Assembly (NCBI GenBank): GCA_964392365.1
Contig: CAYMPH010000001.1
Location: 1 to 64,000 of the forward strand
From: CAYMPH01 sp964392365
Lineage (GTDB): Bacteria > Spirochaetota > UBA4802 > UBA5550
Reading direction: 5' to 3'
Length of the DNA: 64,000 nt
Shown here: one piece after another, positions 26,602 through 35,605 of the stretch
Position numbering within the stretch: position 1 is the first letter of the stretch
Layout of the letters: the number at the start of each line of letters is the position of its first letter
The notes under the pieces: generated by a model
What the model was told of the DNA's origin: nothing
Database searches by the model: none
What the model saw: the letters and a program-made list of their open reading frames with translations, nothing else
Position numbers and translations under genes: made by a program

Positions 26602-27987
26602 TTATTTCTCTGGATCCATTGCAATAGCATGAATAGGCCTGAGCATTTCATTATTCACTTCTTTATATACCTTTTCTCTTATACTCTTAAAGCGGGTAAG
26701 AAACATAAATTTCCGGTTCATCTTTTTAACAAATTTGTTTCTCTGCGGAAATGTATCATAGATGCCATTAGCGTCATACCACCGGTGGTCTGCCTGGCAT
26801 GTAAAACGCAGACGGCCATATACATCATCCCTGAATATTTTCATTCCGCCTTCTTTGTAGAATGTATGAGGTCTAATATATCCCTGCCTGCTGTATTTAA
26901 CTGAATGATCAGCCATAATGTCAATGAGCCGGTCAATTTCTTTAGAATCTTCATTTTCATCGGTAATGAAATCAAGAAAATTTGAATTCTGGCTTTCGAC
27001 ATAAGCTGAAAAAAGATAATTAAGATTTGCTATCTGACTTAATGGACCGGATATTATAAAACCCATCTGCTTGCCGATTAAAAATGGAGTGTGATTCATA
27101 AAAAAGCTTCTATCAAAAACCATCTTGAATTGTGCTGAAAGATATCTATCCCTTATGCTTCCGGCAAAAACAATGATATCGGCTTTTTTCATTGTAGTTT
27201 TCCAGAAATCAGTAAAGCCGTCTTTATAGGTGCATATATTATCATATCCGCACCTGATGCAGCTGAGGCATCCCCCTTTCATATCCAGCTTATTAATATC
27301 AATAATCTCAATGTCATTTGAGAATGAGTCTGAAAAGCGTGTTATCATTCTGCCAAGATTTGTATTTTTATCATAACCATCAGCAAGAACCACTATCTTT
27401 CTATCTGAATTATCTGTTTTTGATATAATTTCACCGGGAATATAGGTTTTAATTTTATCTGTTGTCAGTGGCGAATAATGAATTGAAACAGGTTCTTTTT
27501 TTTCTACGATGGAAAAAAAGTTTTCAGCAAAAAGACGCAGCTGCTTTCGTTTTGATCCGGCAAAAATATCCCACATGTCCAGTGAGTTGAAATTAACATA
27601 TTTCATTTTCAGATCATCGCAGACTGCATGGAGATAGTTATGCGCTGTTGTGTCAAAAAAACGTATTGATGTGGAAACTGCAGCAGCATACTTATTCCGG
27701 AAAGCCTCTGTTTCATTTCTTTCATAAATCAGTTCAATAAAACGCTTCAGCTGTGATGGGATAAGAAAATAAAATATAGGTGTTACCCAGAAAACAGCAT
27801 CGGATGTTCTTACGCTCTCTATTATTTCATCAAACCTGGTTTTATTCTTTTCAACAGATTTAATAGTCTGCCCCACATGAAATGTCTCATAAGTGTGTCG
27901 AGAATTGTGTTTCTGAATATAAAGCAGATACTGAAGGGTTACACTTTTTTCCCCTTTAGGGCTTCCGCTGATTATGGTTATTTTCAT
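26602..27987 (-). CDS. Tandem flavodoxin-fold NAD(P)H oxidoreductase
   Basis: Two flavodoxin-like domains. The first (residues 1-165) starts MKITIISGSPKGEKS, with AVFWVTPIFYFLIPSQLKRF as the FMN-contact loop. The second (about 200-360) starts KIVVLADGYDKNTN and has the multi-cysteine insert GGCLSCIRCGYDNIC, common in iron-sulfur flavoproteins and NAD(P)H-dependent FMN reductases. About 100 further residues close the protein. The start is the ATG at 27987, with GAGGT six bases ahead; a GTG at 27999 lies upstream of it. It is divergent from a membrane AraC-type regulator. Confidence 0.75.
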   Translation of the reverse strand: MKITIISGSPKGEKSVTLQYLLYIQKHNSRHTYETFHVGQTIKSVEKNKTRFDEIIESVRTSDAVFWVTPIFYFLIPSQLKRFIELIYERNETEAFRNKYAAAVSTSIRFFDTTAHNYLHAVCDDLKMKYVNFNSLDMWDIFAGSKRKQLRLFAENFFSIVEKKEPVSIHYSPLTTDKIKTYIPGEIISKTDNSDRKIVVLADGYDKNTNLGRMITRFSDSFSNDIEIIDINKLDMKGGCLSCIRCGYDNICTYKDGFTDFWKTTMKKADIIVFAGSIRDRYLSAQFKMVFDRSFFMNHTPFLIGKQMGFIISGPLSQIANLNYLFSAYVESQNSNFLDFITDENEDSKEIDRLIDIMADHSVKYSRQGYIRPHTFYKEGGMKIFRDDVYGRLRFTCQADHRWYDANGIYDTFPQRNKFVKKMNRKFMFLTRFKSIREKVYKEVNNEMLRPIHAIAMDPEK

Positions 27988-27999
27988 TTTATACCTCAC

Positions 28000-28384
28000 T
28001 TATTTAAAACGATTAAATAATCGGTTATATCACTTTTCACTTCTGCTCCGTTCATGGAACGGATTTCAATCCTGGCTGAACGCGGCATAAGTAAAAATTT
28101 TACAATTCTTCTTTGAGTGCAAAGCGAATCAAATTAAATCCGGAAGCCTCAGCAATACATTTCATTTTCTTTTAAAGAACTTCTCGATTTTAAATCAATA
28201 ATAATTAGTTCAATCATTAGGAAGCATTATATACCAATATCAGCTTAGAGTCTTTCAGATATATATATTTTAAATAAACATGTTTTATAAATATATATAT
28301 CTGAAAAATTATTTTTTGATTGTACTCTTAATCCGGAACCGAAGAATATGTATTAAATTTTTATATAAAAAAGAAAGTAAATTT
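28000..28384. other. Divergent regulatory region
   Basis: This lies between the flavodoxin gene and the AraC gene. It holds one clear palindrome at 28048 and a very AT-rich stretch near 28250-28300; no RNA gene is seen. Confidence 0.45.
28048..28062. promoter_or_regulatory. Palindromic operator candidate
   Basis: CCGTTC-ATG-GAACGG is a perfect 6+3+6 palindrome, 61 bases upstream of the flavodoxin start and on the far side of its expected promoter. It is a plausible site for the neighbouring AraC-type regulator or another factor. Confidence 0.45.
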
Positions 28385-29497
28385 ATGACAGCAATTCATC
28401 AGCATCTTATGTTCATCGGCGCCTACTTTGCAATAATAATGGGGCTTGATCAGTTCATCCAGAAAAACAAACATCTGGAAGGATACATTTATAGCATTTC
28501 ATATATCAGTCTGGGTTTAGCAATTTTCCACGTATCCTCATATTCTACCGGGCTTTTCAATAATTATTATCATCTGAATCTTATACTGGTTCCATTTGGT
28601 TTTATAAGTGCACCTATGATAATTTTAAAATACAAGTGGCTTATCAATCAGACGCTGATAACACTTTCAAGAACAATAGTTTATCTGATCCCTGCCATAC
28701 TATCCGTGTTAATTATACTCTATCCGCTCTTTGATAAAACTATTGTCATAAAAAGCGAATACCTTGTCAGTACCCCTTTATTTTCTGAAAAATATCAGGG
28801 ACTCCCTTTGTATTTTAAAATAATTCAGCTCCTTTATTTTCTTCCGAAACTTTATCTCATCGTTTTTATGTTCTTTAAAATTCCATTGTTTATCCAGCTA
28901 TGGAACAGCAAAAAATCAGATAAAAGCCTGTTGCCGAAGATTAGTTCCGCTTTTGCAGCAAATATTATGCTCTCAACTGTTTTAGCCGGTATCGGGGATC
29001 TATTTTCAACAGAACTTATAACCTGGGGCATTCTGTATGTTAATGCCACTTTTATTTCACTATATCTTTTCAGTCAGCGCAACCCCGATTACAGCAAATT
29101 GATAAAAAGCGAAATAAAAAAAAGACAATATGAAAAATCAAAGATTAAGGATCTTGATATATCCGCTGTTTTGAATGATCTTGGCATCATGATGGAAAAC
29201 CAGAAGGCTTTTGCTTCAGAGGATATTACAATTGGAATTGTTGCCGATGAACTGGGAATCACTGTTCACCAGTTATCTGAAATTTTAAACAGGAATATCA
29301 GGAAGAATTTTAACACTTTCATCAATTATTACAGGGTCGAAGAATCAAAAAAACTTTTAGTTGAAGATTCAGACAGGACAATAACTTCAGTAGCTATTGC
29401 TGTCGGTTTTAATACAAGCAGCGCATTCAGCACCATTTTCTCAAAAAATACCGGACTTTCCCCGAAAGATTACAGGAAAAAATATATAAAAAAATAA
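28385..29497 (+). CDS. Membrane-bound AraC-family regulator
   Basis: Residues 1-240 hold about seven membrane helices (for example FIGAYFAIIMGLDQF, LIPAILSVLIILYPL, YFLPKLYLIVFMFF). The C-terminal 110 residues are an AraC helix-turn-helix pair: ITIGIVADELGITVHQLSEIL, then RTITSVAIAVGFNTSSAFST and TGLSPKDYRKKY. This places the sensor in the membrane and the DNA-binding part inside the cell. The ATG at 28385 is chosen because the first membrane helix then follows directly; an in-frame ATG at 28280 would add 35 residues with a hydrophobic stretch of its own. Confidence 0.78.
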   Translation: MTAIHQHLMFIGAYFAIIMGLDQFIQKNKHLEGYIYSISYISLGLAIFHVSSYSTGLFNNYYHLNLILVPFGFISAPMIILKYKWLINQTLITLSRTIVYLIPAILSVLIILYPLFDKTIVIKSEYLVSTPLFSEKYQGLPLYFKIIQLLYFLPKLYLIVFMFFKIPLFIQLWNSKKSDKSLLPKISSAFAANIMLSTVLAGIGDLFSTELITWGILYVNATFISLYLFSQRNPDYSKLIKSEIKKRQYEKSKIKDLDISAVLNDLGIMMENQKAFASEDITIGIVADELGITVHQLSEILNRNIRKNFNTFINYYRVEESKKLLVEDSDRTITSVAIAVGFNTSSAFSTIFSKNTGLSPKDYRKKYIKK

Positions 29498-29722
29498 AAA
29501 CCGCAGTTTTCACATCCCTGTTGGCGATTTTTTAATTATTATCTGCCTGCAGCTGTATTTCCGTATAGCGTTAAAAAGAGATGAATAATTTATGGTTACA
29601 GGAACGTATTAAAAAAGTTTGTTCAGGAAAAAGTTTTGCATCTTGATTCCTGCTCAATAAAAGATAATAAAATGAAAATTCTCTCCAATCTCGTCTCCTT
29701 TGATGGAAGCTGGTAAAATTTC

Positions 29723-29753
29723 TTGACAGTCCGCCGCTTTAATCTGATATTAT
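29723..29753 (+). promoter_or_regulatory. Promoter of the radical SAM gene
   Basis: TTGACA at 29723-29728, then 17 bases to GATATT, with TATTAT two bases further on (29748-29753). The start codon with GGAG is 40 bases downstream. Confidence 0.5.
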
Positions 29754-29793
29754 TTTCCTATAGAAATTATTGCGGTAACCCTGGAGAAACTCC

Positions 29794-31086
29794 ATGCCAT
29801 CAACCGATTATCTTGAAATTGAACCATTCGAAATATGCTCCATCCGGCCTCCGACTGAAAATTACAGTCTCACATTCCGTCTTACAAGAAACTGTTACTG
29901 GAACAAATGCGCATATTGCCCTGTTTACAAAACAGGTGTAAAATTTTCCAAACGATCACTTGATGAAGTAATAGCTGATATCCGGCGTGCAAAAAAAATA
30001 GATGATTTCCTTTTTGAATCCGGAATAGGTTTTCCTGTTTACGGAGATAATGACTTTACGAAACTCCAGCCGATTATTGAGCGGGTTCAGCGTGCAAGGT
30101 GGGAAGCCGGCATTATCGATGACAGTTCAGAAAAAGACCTCCCGGATGAAACTGACCCCCGCTTGAGATGGTTCTCAAGCTGGTTTAAAAACAAACCCAC
30201 CATACAGGACAGTTTCACGAATATAGTAACATGGCGGATCGGCGGATCTAAGACCTGCTTTCTGGGTGATGCTGACTCCCTTATTCTAGATCCTGAATAT
30301 CTGGGATCAGTGATGAAAGAGATAAAAAAGGAATTTCCCGGTATAGAACGGTTTACCATATACGGCCGTACACGGTCAGCATCGCAGCTTCGTACTGTAA
30401 AGGAACTAAAACGTTTATGCATGGCAGGCCTTAACCGTATTCACTTCGGGCTTGAGAGCGGAAGCGACAGAGTCCTTTCACTAATAGATAAAGGTGTTAC
30501 TGCAACTCAGCACATTGACGGATGCAGAAAAACAAAAGAAGCTGGGCTCTCATGCTCAGTATATGTTATGCCCGGACTGGGCGGCGCCTCGCTGTCGGAT
30601 GAACATGCGGATGAAACAGCCAGGGTCATCAATGAAATCGGCCCTGATTATGTACGCCTGAGGACCCTTGAATTATTTGCGCAGACAAGGCTCGAGGCTG
30701 AACGATCAGCAGGCAGATTCATTGAATGCTCTGAGGAACAGGTCGTACGTGAAATAAGGACTCTGGTTTCAGAAATTAATGTGCCTGTTGAATTCATGAG
30801 CGACAGCGCATCCAATCTCCTGGATATTTCAGGAAAACTTCCTGAGAAACGGAATGAAATGCTTTCCCGTATTGATGAATACCTCGCTCTTTCCCCAAGA
30901 ATGAAACTTGAATTTTCTCTGCAATCGCGTCTGCAGTCCTTCGCTGGACAATACGGCGGCCTTACAGATGATATCTACAGTTCATTAAAACCTTTTATTC
31001 AAAATAATTCTCTTGATTTAAGTAAAGGAAATAATGAAATACTTGAAAAATTAACAAGGCAGATCAGGGCCAGGTTAATGCCGTGA
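29794..31086 (+). CDS. Radical SAM protein (COG1032-like)
   Basis: The cluster motif is CYWNKCAYC, with Cys at 34, 39 and 42 (CX4CX2C), as in the group whose motif reads RNCPWNRCxFC. Downstream are the SAM-contact regions: FTIYGRTRSASQL, LNRIHFGLESGSDRVLSLIDKGV (the GLESGS motif) and SCSVYVMPGLGG, with the radical SAM TIM barrel ending near residue 300. The C-terminal 130 residues have no known domain. GGAG stands eight bases ahead of the ATG. It is a single gene with its own promoter. The substrate is unknown. Confidence 0.85.
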   Translation: MPSTDYLEIEPFEICSIRPPTENYSLTFRLTRNCYWNKCAYCPVYKTGVKFSKRSLDEVIADIRRAKKIDDFLFESGIGFPVYGDNDFTKLQPIIERVQRARWEAGIIDDSSEKDLPDETDPRLRWFSSWFKNKPTIQDSFTNIVTWRIGGSKTCFLGDADSLILDPEYLGSVMKEIKKEFPGIERFTIYGRTRSASQLRTVKELKRLCMAGLNRIHFGLESGSDRVLSLIDKGVTATQHIDGCRKTKEAGLSCSVYVMPGLGGASLSDEHADETARVINEIGPDYVRLRTLELFAQTRLEAERSAGRFIECSEEQVVREIRTLVSEINVPVEFMSDSASNLLDISGKLPEKRNEMLSRIDEYLALSPRMKLEFSLQSRLQSFAGQYGGLTDDIYSSLKPFIQNNSLDLSKGNNEILEKLTRQIRARLMP

Positions 31087-31348
31087 GAAATTAACCAATT
31101 TAAACGACACTGGAAATAAATATATTTCAGTAAACATTCTTATCGTAATAATTTCCAGTATTTCCTGATTTATGATTCCGATCTGACTGTCTGAATATCC
31201 GCAAATATACTTTTAAAAAAAAGTCATATTCCCTGTTAGTATAAATATATTTAATTCATCAAATGGGAAAAACAACTGATAAAAAGATGAGGGATCTATT
31301 AGAAAAAATGAATCAATTAATGAGGTAACTGGAAAATAAAACAAGTCA

Positions 31349-31696
31349 TTAAGCGGATTTATTAAAAGAAGCAATAGCCTTTTCTTCTGATTCATAAATA
31401 TCAAAAATATCCATCAGATTAAGAACTATAAACATTTTTCCTACAGAATAGTTTATATTGCAAAGTTTAAGACTCCTTTCAGTTTCTTTCAATGTTTTGG
31501 CAATCGACATCACAACTCCAACAGCGGAACTGTTCATATACTCCACATCTTTCAAATTAAGCAGTAAATGTTTATCTGCTTCTTTAGAAATAATATCATT
31601 AATTTCTTTATCAATTTCGGCAGATAAAAAAACATTAAGCCTTCCTGTCAGATTGATAACTACTACATTATCAACTATTTTTGCATTCAAACTCAA
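31349..31696 (-). CDS. STAS-domain anti-sigma factor antagonist (paralogue 1)
   Basis: A 115-residue STAS domain of the SpoIIAA/RsbV type: NVVVINLTGRLNVFLSAEID, LLLNLKDVEYMNSSAVGVVM (phosphorylatable Ser at about 57), and LKLCNINYSVGKMFIVLNLM. It starts with TTG at 31696, supported by AGGAG eight bases ahead and by alignment with the paralogue at 40522-40869, which uses ATG at the same point. The usual DSSG is NSSA here. It probably works with an RsbW-like kinase such as the one encoded at 41982. Confidence 0.85.
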   Translation of the reverse strand: MSLNAKIVDNVVVINLTGRLNVFLSAEIDKEINDIISKEADKHLLLNLKDVEYMNSSAVGVVMSIAKTLKETERSLKLCNINYSVGKMFIVLNLMDIFDIYESEEKAIASFNKSA

Positions 31697-31864
31697 AACA
31701 ATCTCCTAAAGGAATTTTATATTTACAGGACAGCAAGGCAAACCATACAAAAATTATCATCAAATGAATAATCTTTCCTGAATTATACATGTCTCATATA
31801 AATGCTATAAAAAAAACATTACAAGAAAAATTTATATTTTTTATAAGAATATCATATGCGGCAA

Positions 31865-32227
31865 TTATTTAACTATACCTTCCGGAAATCTCTTCCTTAT
31901 ATCATCAAGCGTTCCAGCATTTTCAACATTTTTATAACCAGCTTTTTCCAATGTACTTTTTGCAATAGCAGATCGTCTTGATGATCTGCAGTATAGGATA
32001 ATTTTTTTATTCTTATCTTTTGTAACTTCTTCAATTTTATCTGCTATTTTATCATAAGGGATGTTGATAGCACCTTTTAAATGACCTGAATTGAATTCCA
32101 AGGCTGATCTTACATCAATAATAATCATATCTTTTATTTCGCCTCCAAATAATCCATTAGATGTAAATCCAATAATTGATATGAATAAAAAGACTTTTAA
32201 ATAAATTTTTAACATTGTATTTTTCAT
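31865..32227 (-). CDS. Exported single-domain rhodanese
   Basis: A signal peptide (MLKIYLKVFLFISIIGFTSNG) precedes a full single rhodanese domain: IIIDVRSALEFNSGHLKGAINIP, the active-site loop CRSSRR with Cys80, and a final GTLDDIRKRFPEG. Sulfur transfer to a thiol acceptor in the periplasm is the likely role. Its ATG overlaps the stop of the Hfq-like gene (ATGA), so the two are translationally coupled. Confidence 0.85.
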   Translation of the reverse strand: MKNTMLKIYLKVFLFISIIGFTSNGLFGGEIKDMIIIDVRSALEFNSGHLKGAINIPYDKIADKIEEVTKDKNKKIILYCRSSRRSAIAKSTLEKAGYKNVENAGTLDDIRKRFPEGIVK

Positions 32228-32484
32228 CCTTTTTCTTCCCTATAACTTATTGATTTAAGCGGTGATATGGTTGATATTAAATTTTTATAAATAAAATTCT
32301 GCCTGTTATCTACATTAACAATTATAGAAAAAGTATCAAAACTTAAAACTTTACCTTTGATAGAAACACCATTCTTCAGAAAAATTATTAAATCAGACTT
32401 TTCTTTTATTGCAGAATTCAAGAATATGTCCTGCAGATTTTCAGTTTTATTTTTCAATTGTTTGCCGCCTGTTATTTCATTCAA
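32224..32484 (-). CDS. hfq: Divergent Hfq-like Sm protein
   Basis: The RNA chaperone fold is visible: LQDIFLNSAIKEKSDLIIFL (residues 17-36), NGVSIKGKVLSFDTFSIIV (38-56), then NFIYKNLISTISP (63-75). In E. coli Hfq the matching parts are LQDPFLN, SFDQF and YKHAIS. The highly conserved His of YKH is Asn here, though the lysine is kept. The start may be the ATG at 32484, which follows the upstream gene by 6 bases, or the TTG at 32457, which has AGGCGG seven bases ahead and gives a normal-length N-terminus. Placement in an operon with a rhodanese and a membrane protein, not with miaA, is unusual. Confidence 0.75.
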   Translation of the reverse strand: MNEITGGKQLKNKTENLQDIFLNSAIKEKSDLIIFLKNGVSIKGKVLSFDTFSIIVNVDNRQNFIYKNLISTISPLKSISYREEKG

Positions 32485-32490
32485 TACTGG

Positions 32491-32880
32491 CTATTGAAAT
32501 CTTTTAAATCTGACTATAAGATAAGATAAAAAAAATATTGCTATCACAATTCCCATAACATAACCTATTATTTCTATAAGCCGGCCAGTAGGATATTGAT
32601 CTGTTATTAACATTACAATTCTTAATATAATATTTTGAGTTATAAGGGAAATAGTAATTTTTGATGCCCATTTCCGCTGTGGAAGAATAAATAAACCACC
32701 GATGAGATAAATACATCCAAGAGTTAATGCTAATAATGCTGATATATTTAAATTCTTTGTAGTAAGAAAGGATGGATTATATTTAATAACAGTAATTATT
32801 TCTCCGATTCCAAAAACAATCATCAAAATTGCTATTACATAGATATCAATCATTTTTTTCTTTGCTTTTATTTCATTCAT
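32491..32880 (-). CDS. Four-helix membrane protein, unknown
   Basis: The protein has 129 residues with four membrane segments (DIYVIAILMIVFGIGEIITV; LLALTLGCIYLIGGLF; ITISLITQNIILRIVMLI; GYVMGIVIAIFFLSYLIV) and no recognised domain. It heads the short operon hfq-rhodanese, ending 6 bases before the Hfq-like gene. Confidence 0.6.
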   Translation of the reverse strand: MNEIKAKKKMIDIYVIAILMIVFGIGEIITVIKYNPSFLTTKNLNISALLALTLGCIYLIGGLFILPQRKWASKITISLITQNIILRIVMLITDQYPTGRLIEIIGYVMGIVIAIFFLSYLIVRFKRFQ

Positions 32881-32922
32881 ATATTTTTAATAAAAAATTA
32901 ACCTTTTTTTTAATTATTCAAT

Positions 32923-33489
32923 TTAATCTTTATCTATAAGATCGCAAGTCGCAAAATACTGATCTCTTAATTGTTGTAATAATTCATCACTTGAAAATTT
33001 CTTGAAATCAAATTTTTTTACTGGAATAGAAATAATTTTCGTAGAGTGCTTTCTGCTTTTTTTATAATGTATTTCAATCTTTCTATTTTTTTGTAAGTAA
33101 TTAATTTTAACAAATTGATTCTTGTTAATATTCTTTTTTCTGCCATATAAATATTTTACAATAATTGCATCTTCAATAAAAGTATATTTAAAAACACCTA
33201 ATTCATAGAATATCAATAAAACCGGCAAAGTAATTACAGCACCAAAAAACATTATTTTATAAACAATAAGGTCTTGTGAATTTTCAATAAAAAAAAAGTA
33301 ATAAAATATACATAAATATATAAATAATTTTACACTGTCATCCCATACTGAAATCGAAAATGGAAAGTTTGGTTTTGCTTCAAATCCTTTTACCATATAA
33401 CCTCTATTTATTGAAGCAATTAATTTCTCCGACTCTATTGAATTTATAGTTTCATTAAAACCTTTTATACCAGAGAAGAATATAGTCAA
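32923..33489 (-). CDS. Membrane protein with a PH-like cytoplasmic part, unknown
   Basis: The protein has 188 residues with a TTG start. Two adjacent membrane segments (KLFIYLCIFYYFFFI and IMFFGAVITLPVLLIFYELG) are flanked by soluble parts. The C-terminal 90 residues (YTFIEDAIIVKYLYGRKK...FVKINYL) have the strand pattern of small PH-like domains of the bPH/DUF304 kind. I cannot assign a function. It lies 43 bases upstream of the hfq operon. Confidence 0.5.
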   Translation of the reverse strand: MTIFFSGIKGFNETINSIESEKLIASINRGYMVKGFEAKPNFPFSISVWDDSVKLFIYLCIFYYFFFIENSQDLIVYKIMFFGAVITLPVLLIFYELGVFKYTFIEDAIIVKYLYGRKKNINKNQFVKINYLQKNRKIEIHYKKSRKHSTKIISIPVKKFDFKKFSSDELLQQLRDQYFATCDLIDKD

Positions 33490-33697
33490 CTTCTTTCTTC
33501 CATTTTCAAATAAACCTGCTTCGAAATTTACTTATCTATCACCGATAATCATCATCTGCATTATTCTGGTTAATCTGTTTGAATTTCCTAATGAATACCT
33601 GTTGCATATAAATGAAGTATATAAATATAATTTTATTGAAATCAGATAATAATTTATATATCTTTCATGTAATAAATAAATTATTCAGGAGAAATTT

Positions 33698-34687
33698 ATG
33701 GCAGCAGCACCGGACGAAATTCTCGGTATAGGCAGAAAATTTATGGAGTCGAGAATATTTCTTTCTGCAGCGGAACTCGATCTTTTCACACTGCTTGCAA
33801 ATAATCCTTGTACTTCAGATGAAATTGCGGACAAACTCAAAATCACACATAGAGGAACAAGAATACTTCTCGATGCAGTCTGCGCAATGGGGCTTCTCGG
33901 AAAAAATAATGGAAAATATTTATGTCCTGCGGACCTTGTTCCGTTTCTATCTAAAGATTCACCGACTTCAATTATTCCAATGGTATTGCATTCTGCATCT
34001 CTCTGGAAAAGATGGTCTGATCTTACAGAAATTGTCCGTCATGGTTCTGCCAGAACAAAGCCATCTGTATTCGAGAGCAGCGACAGTGACAGGGAAGCAT
34101 TTATCGGTGCAATGCATGTTGTATCATCAAGAGTTGCCCCCGGTATTGCTGCTGCAGTTAAACCCGGAAATGCAAAAAAACTTCTTGATATAGGCGGAGC
34201 TTCCGGTTCGTATACACAGGCATTTCTTGAGGCCTGTCCCGGTATGACTGCAACGATTTATGATCTTCCACCAGTTATTGAAATTGCAAAACGGAGACTT
34301 GCTCCAACAGGTCTCCTTGACCGTATAACACTTCAAGCAGGTGATTTTTACATAGACCCCCTGCCGGAAGGTTCAGATCTCGTTTTGCTTTCGGCAATAA
34401 TTCACCAGAACAGCACTGAACAGAATATTGATCTGTATAAAAAAATTATTGGGGCCATGGCTGGCGGCGGCAGACTGATTATCCGCGATCATATCATGAA
34501 TGACGATCATACTGCACCTGCAGCAGGGGCAATATTTGCTGTCAACATGCTTGTTGGAACACCTGCTGGAGGAACCTATACATTTGAAGAAATAAAATCT
34601 TCACTTGAAACTGCCGGTTTTGTCAGAGTAAGTCAGATAAAGCATGATGACAGGATGAGCGGACTGGTTGAAGCTTTTAAGAAATAA
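33698..34687 (+). CDS. SAM-dependent O-methyltransferase with dimerisation domain
   Basis: The N-terminal 95 residues are a winged-helix dimerisation domain (SRIFLSAAELDLFTLL, TSDEIADKLKITHRGTRILL). The catalytic domain has LLDIGGASGSYTQAF (SAM motif I), PGMTATIYDLPPVIEIA, and GRLIIRDHIM at the post-II region. This is the layout of caffeate/hydroxyindole O-methyltransferases and of CrtF- and TcmN-like enzymes. The substrate is unknown. AGGAG precedes the ATG. The gene stands alone. Confidence 0.88.
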   Translation: MAAAPDEILGIGRKFMESRIFLSAAELDLFTLLANNPCTSDEIADKLKITHRGTRILLDAVCAMGLLGKNNGKYLCPADLVPFLSKDSPTSIIPMVLHSASLWKRWSDLTEIVRHGSARTKPSVFESSDSDREAFIGAMHVVSSRVAPGIAAAVKPGNAKKLLDIGGASGSYTQAFLEACPGMTATIYDLPPVIEIAKRRLAPTGLLDRITLQAGDFYIDPLPEGSDLVLLSAIIHQNSTEQNIDLYKKIIGAMAGGGRLIIRDHIMNDDHTAPAAGAIFAVNMLVGTPAGGTYTFEEIKSSLETAGFVRVSQIKHDDRMSGLVEAFKK

Positions 34688-34903
34688 GTAATTTCTGCTT
34701 AAGTCATTCATGTACTGGAGAATTTTTTTAAGCCGGGGGTTTGTCTTCAATTGGCGCTGCAGAAAATCTATTTTCAGATTCCCTGGAGACCCTTTTCCAC
34801 TGGAGGGTTGCTTTGCTGATAATTATTCCCTTTTAATTATTTTTAAATGAATCTGAAAATATAATAGACCCGGATTAAAAAAAATATAATTCCGTCTTTG
34901 CGT

Positions 34904-35347
34904 TTAAAGCATTGATGCGCTTTTATTCAGATATTTTTCCAGCCCTATTAAAGCCCGTTTAAAAATTATCTTTATAAATAACTGCATTGGTGCACCGAGG
35001 ATGCCATAAGACGGTTCGAACCTGCATTTCCATGTCAGTGTTGTTCTGCCGTCTTTTTCTGTCATAAATACTTCTCCCAGATGGCTCTTCATGGGAAGGC
35101 CGCCTTTTTTTACTGTATATGTAAAACGCGAAGGAGGTTCATATTCAAGAATTTCCTCGTATGCGTTGATTCCCATAGAGCCAAGACAACGAACGGCACC
35201 AGTACCGTAACGGGACGGTTTCCCTTCGATTGAAAGAACGGATGTTGAAAATCCCGCCCATCTGTTCCATAAATCATACTCGGTATAGATATCCCACAGC
35301 TTTTTTATTGGTATGCTGTAGGAGTGTTCAACTGTCAAATATTTCAT
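34904..35347 (-). CDS. SRPBCC (START-like) ligand-binding protein
   Basis: The protein has 147 residues. VEHSYSIPIKKLWDIYTEYD at the start, GAVRCLGSMGINAYEEILEYEPPSRFTYTV in the middle, and TTLTWKCRFEP fit the polyketide-cyclase/dehydrase SRPBCC fold. It probably binds or shields a hydrophobic small molecule. AGGTG stands seven bases ahead of the ATG. It converges with the O-methyltransferase. Confidence 0.78.
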   Translation of the reverse strand: MKYLTVEHSYSIPIKKLWDIYTEYDLWNRWAGFSTSVLSIEGKPSRYGTGAVRCLGSMGINAYEEILEYEPPSRFTYTVKKGGLPMKSHLGEVFMTEKDGRTTLTWKCRFEPSYGILGAPMQLFIKIIFKRALIGLEKYLNKSASML

Positions 35348-35540
35348 TTTATTGCACCTATCATTTGTGAATATCTAATAAATTATTGTTAAATTTTAAA
35401 TTATTTTTTCCGGAAGCCTGCTAACATGAAATTTAAATCAAGTAATTGCTATTCAGTATCAAACTGCATCAAATCAGAAACTAAAAATCAACTATAATTA
35501 TCAATCTTATATCTGATTTTTTTGTTTTTTTTTAGTAAAT

Positions 35541-35575
35541 AAAAAAAGGTGCCTGCACTTTATAACAGGCACCTT
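35541..35575 (-). terminator. Intrinsic terminator of the hydrolase gene
   Basis: A perfect hairpin AAGGTGCCTG / CAGGCACCTT with a 10-base loop, followed on the minus strand by a run of T, 31 bases after the hydrolase stop. Confidence 0.88.
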
Positions 35576-35605
35576 ATAATAAATAAATTAAATGTTAAAA
35601 TTAAA

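Noticed and set aside
28280..28384. 35-residue N-terminal extension of the AraC-type regulator
   Set aside because: The extension has no ribosome-binding site; the downstream ATG puts the first membrane helix at the start as in relatives.
29723..29941. Plus-strand frame overlapping the start of the radical SAM gene
   Set aside because: It overlaps a well-supported gene in another frame and begins in the promoter.
31264..31329. Small plus-strand frame of 21 codons starting MGKTTDKK
   Set aside because: It has no ribosome-binding site and is too short to judge; it may be chance.
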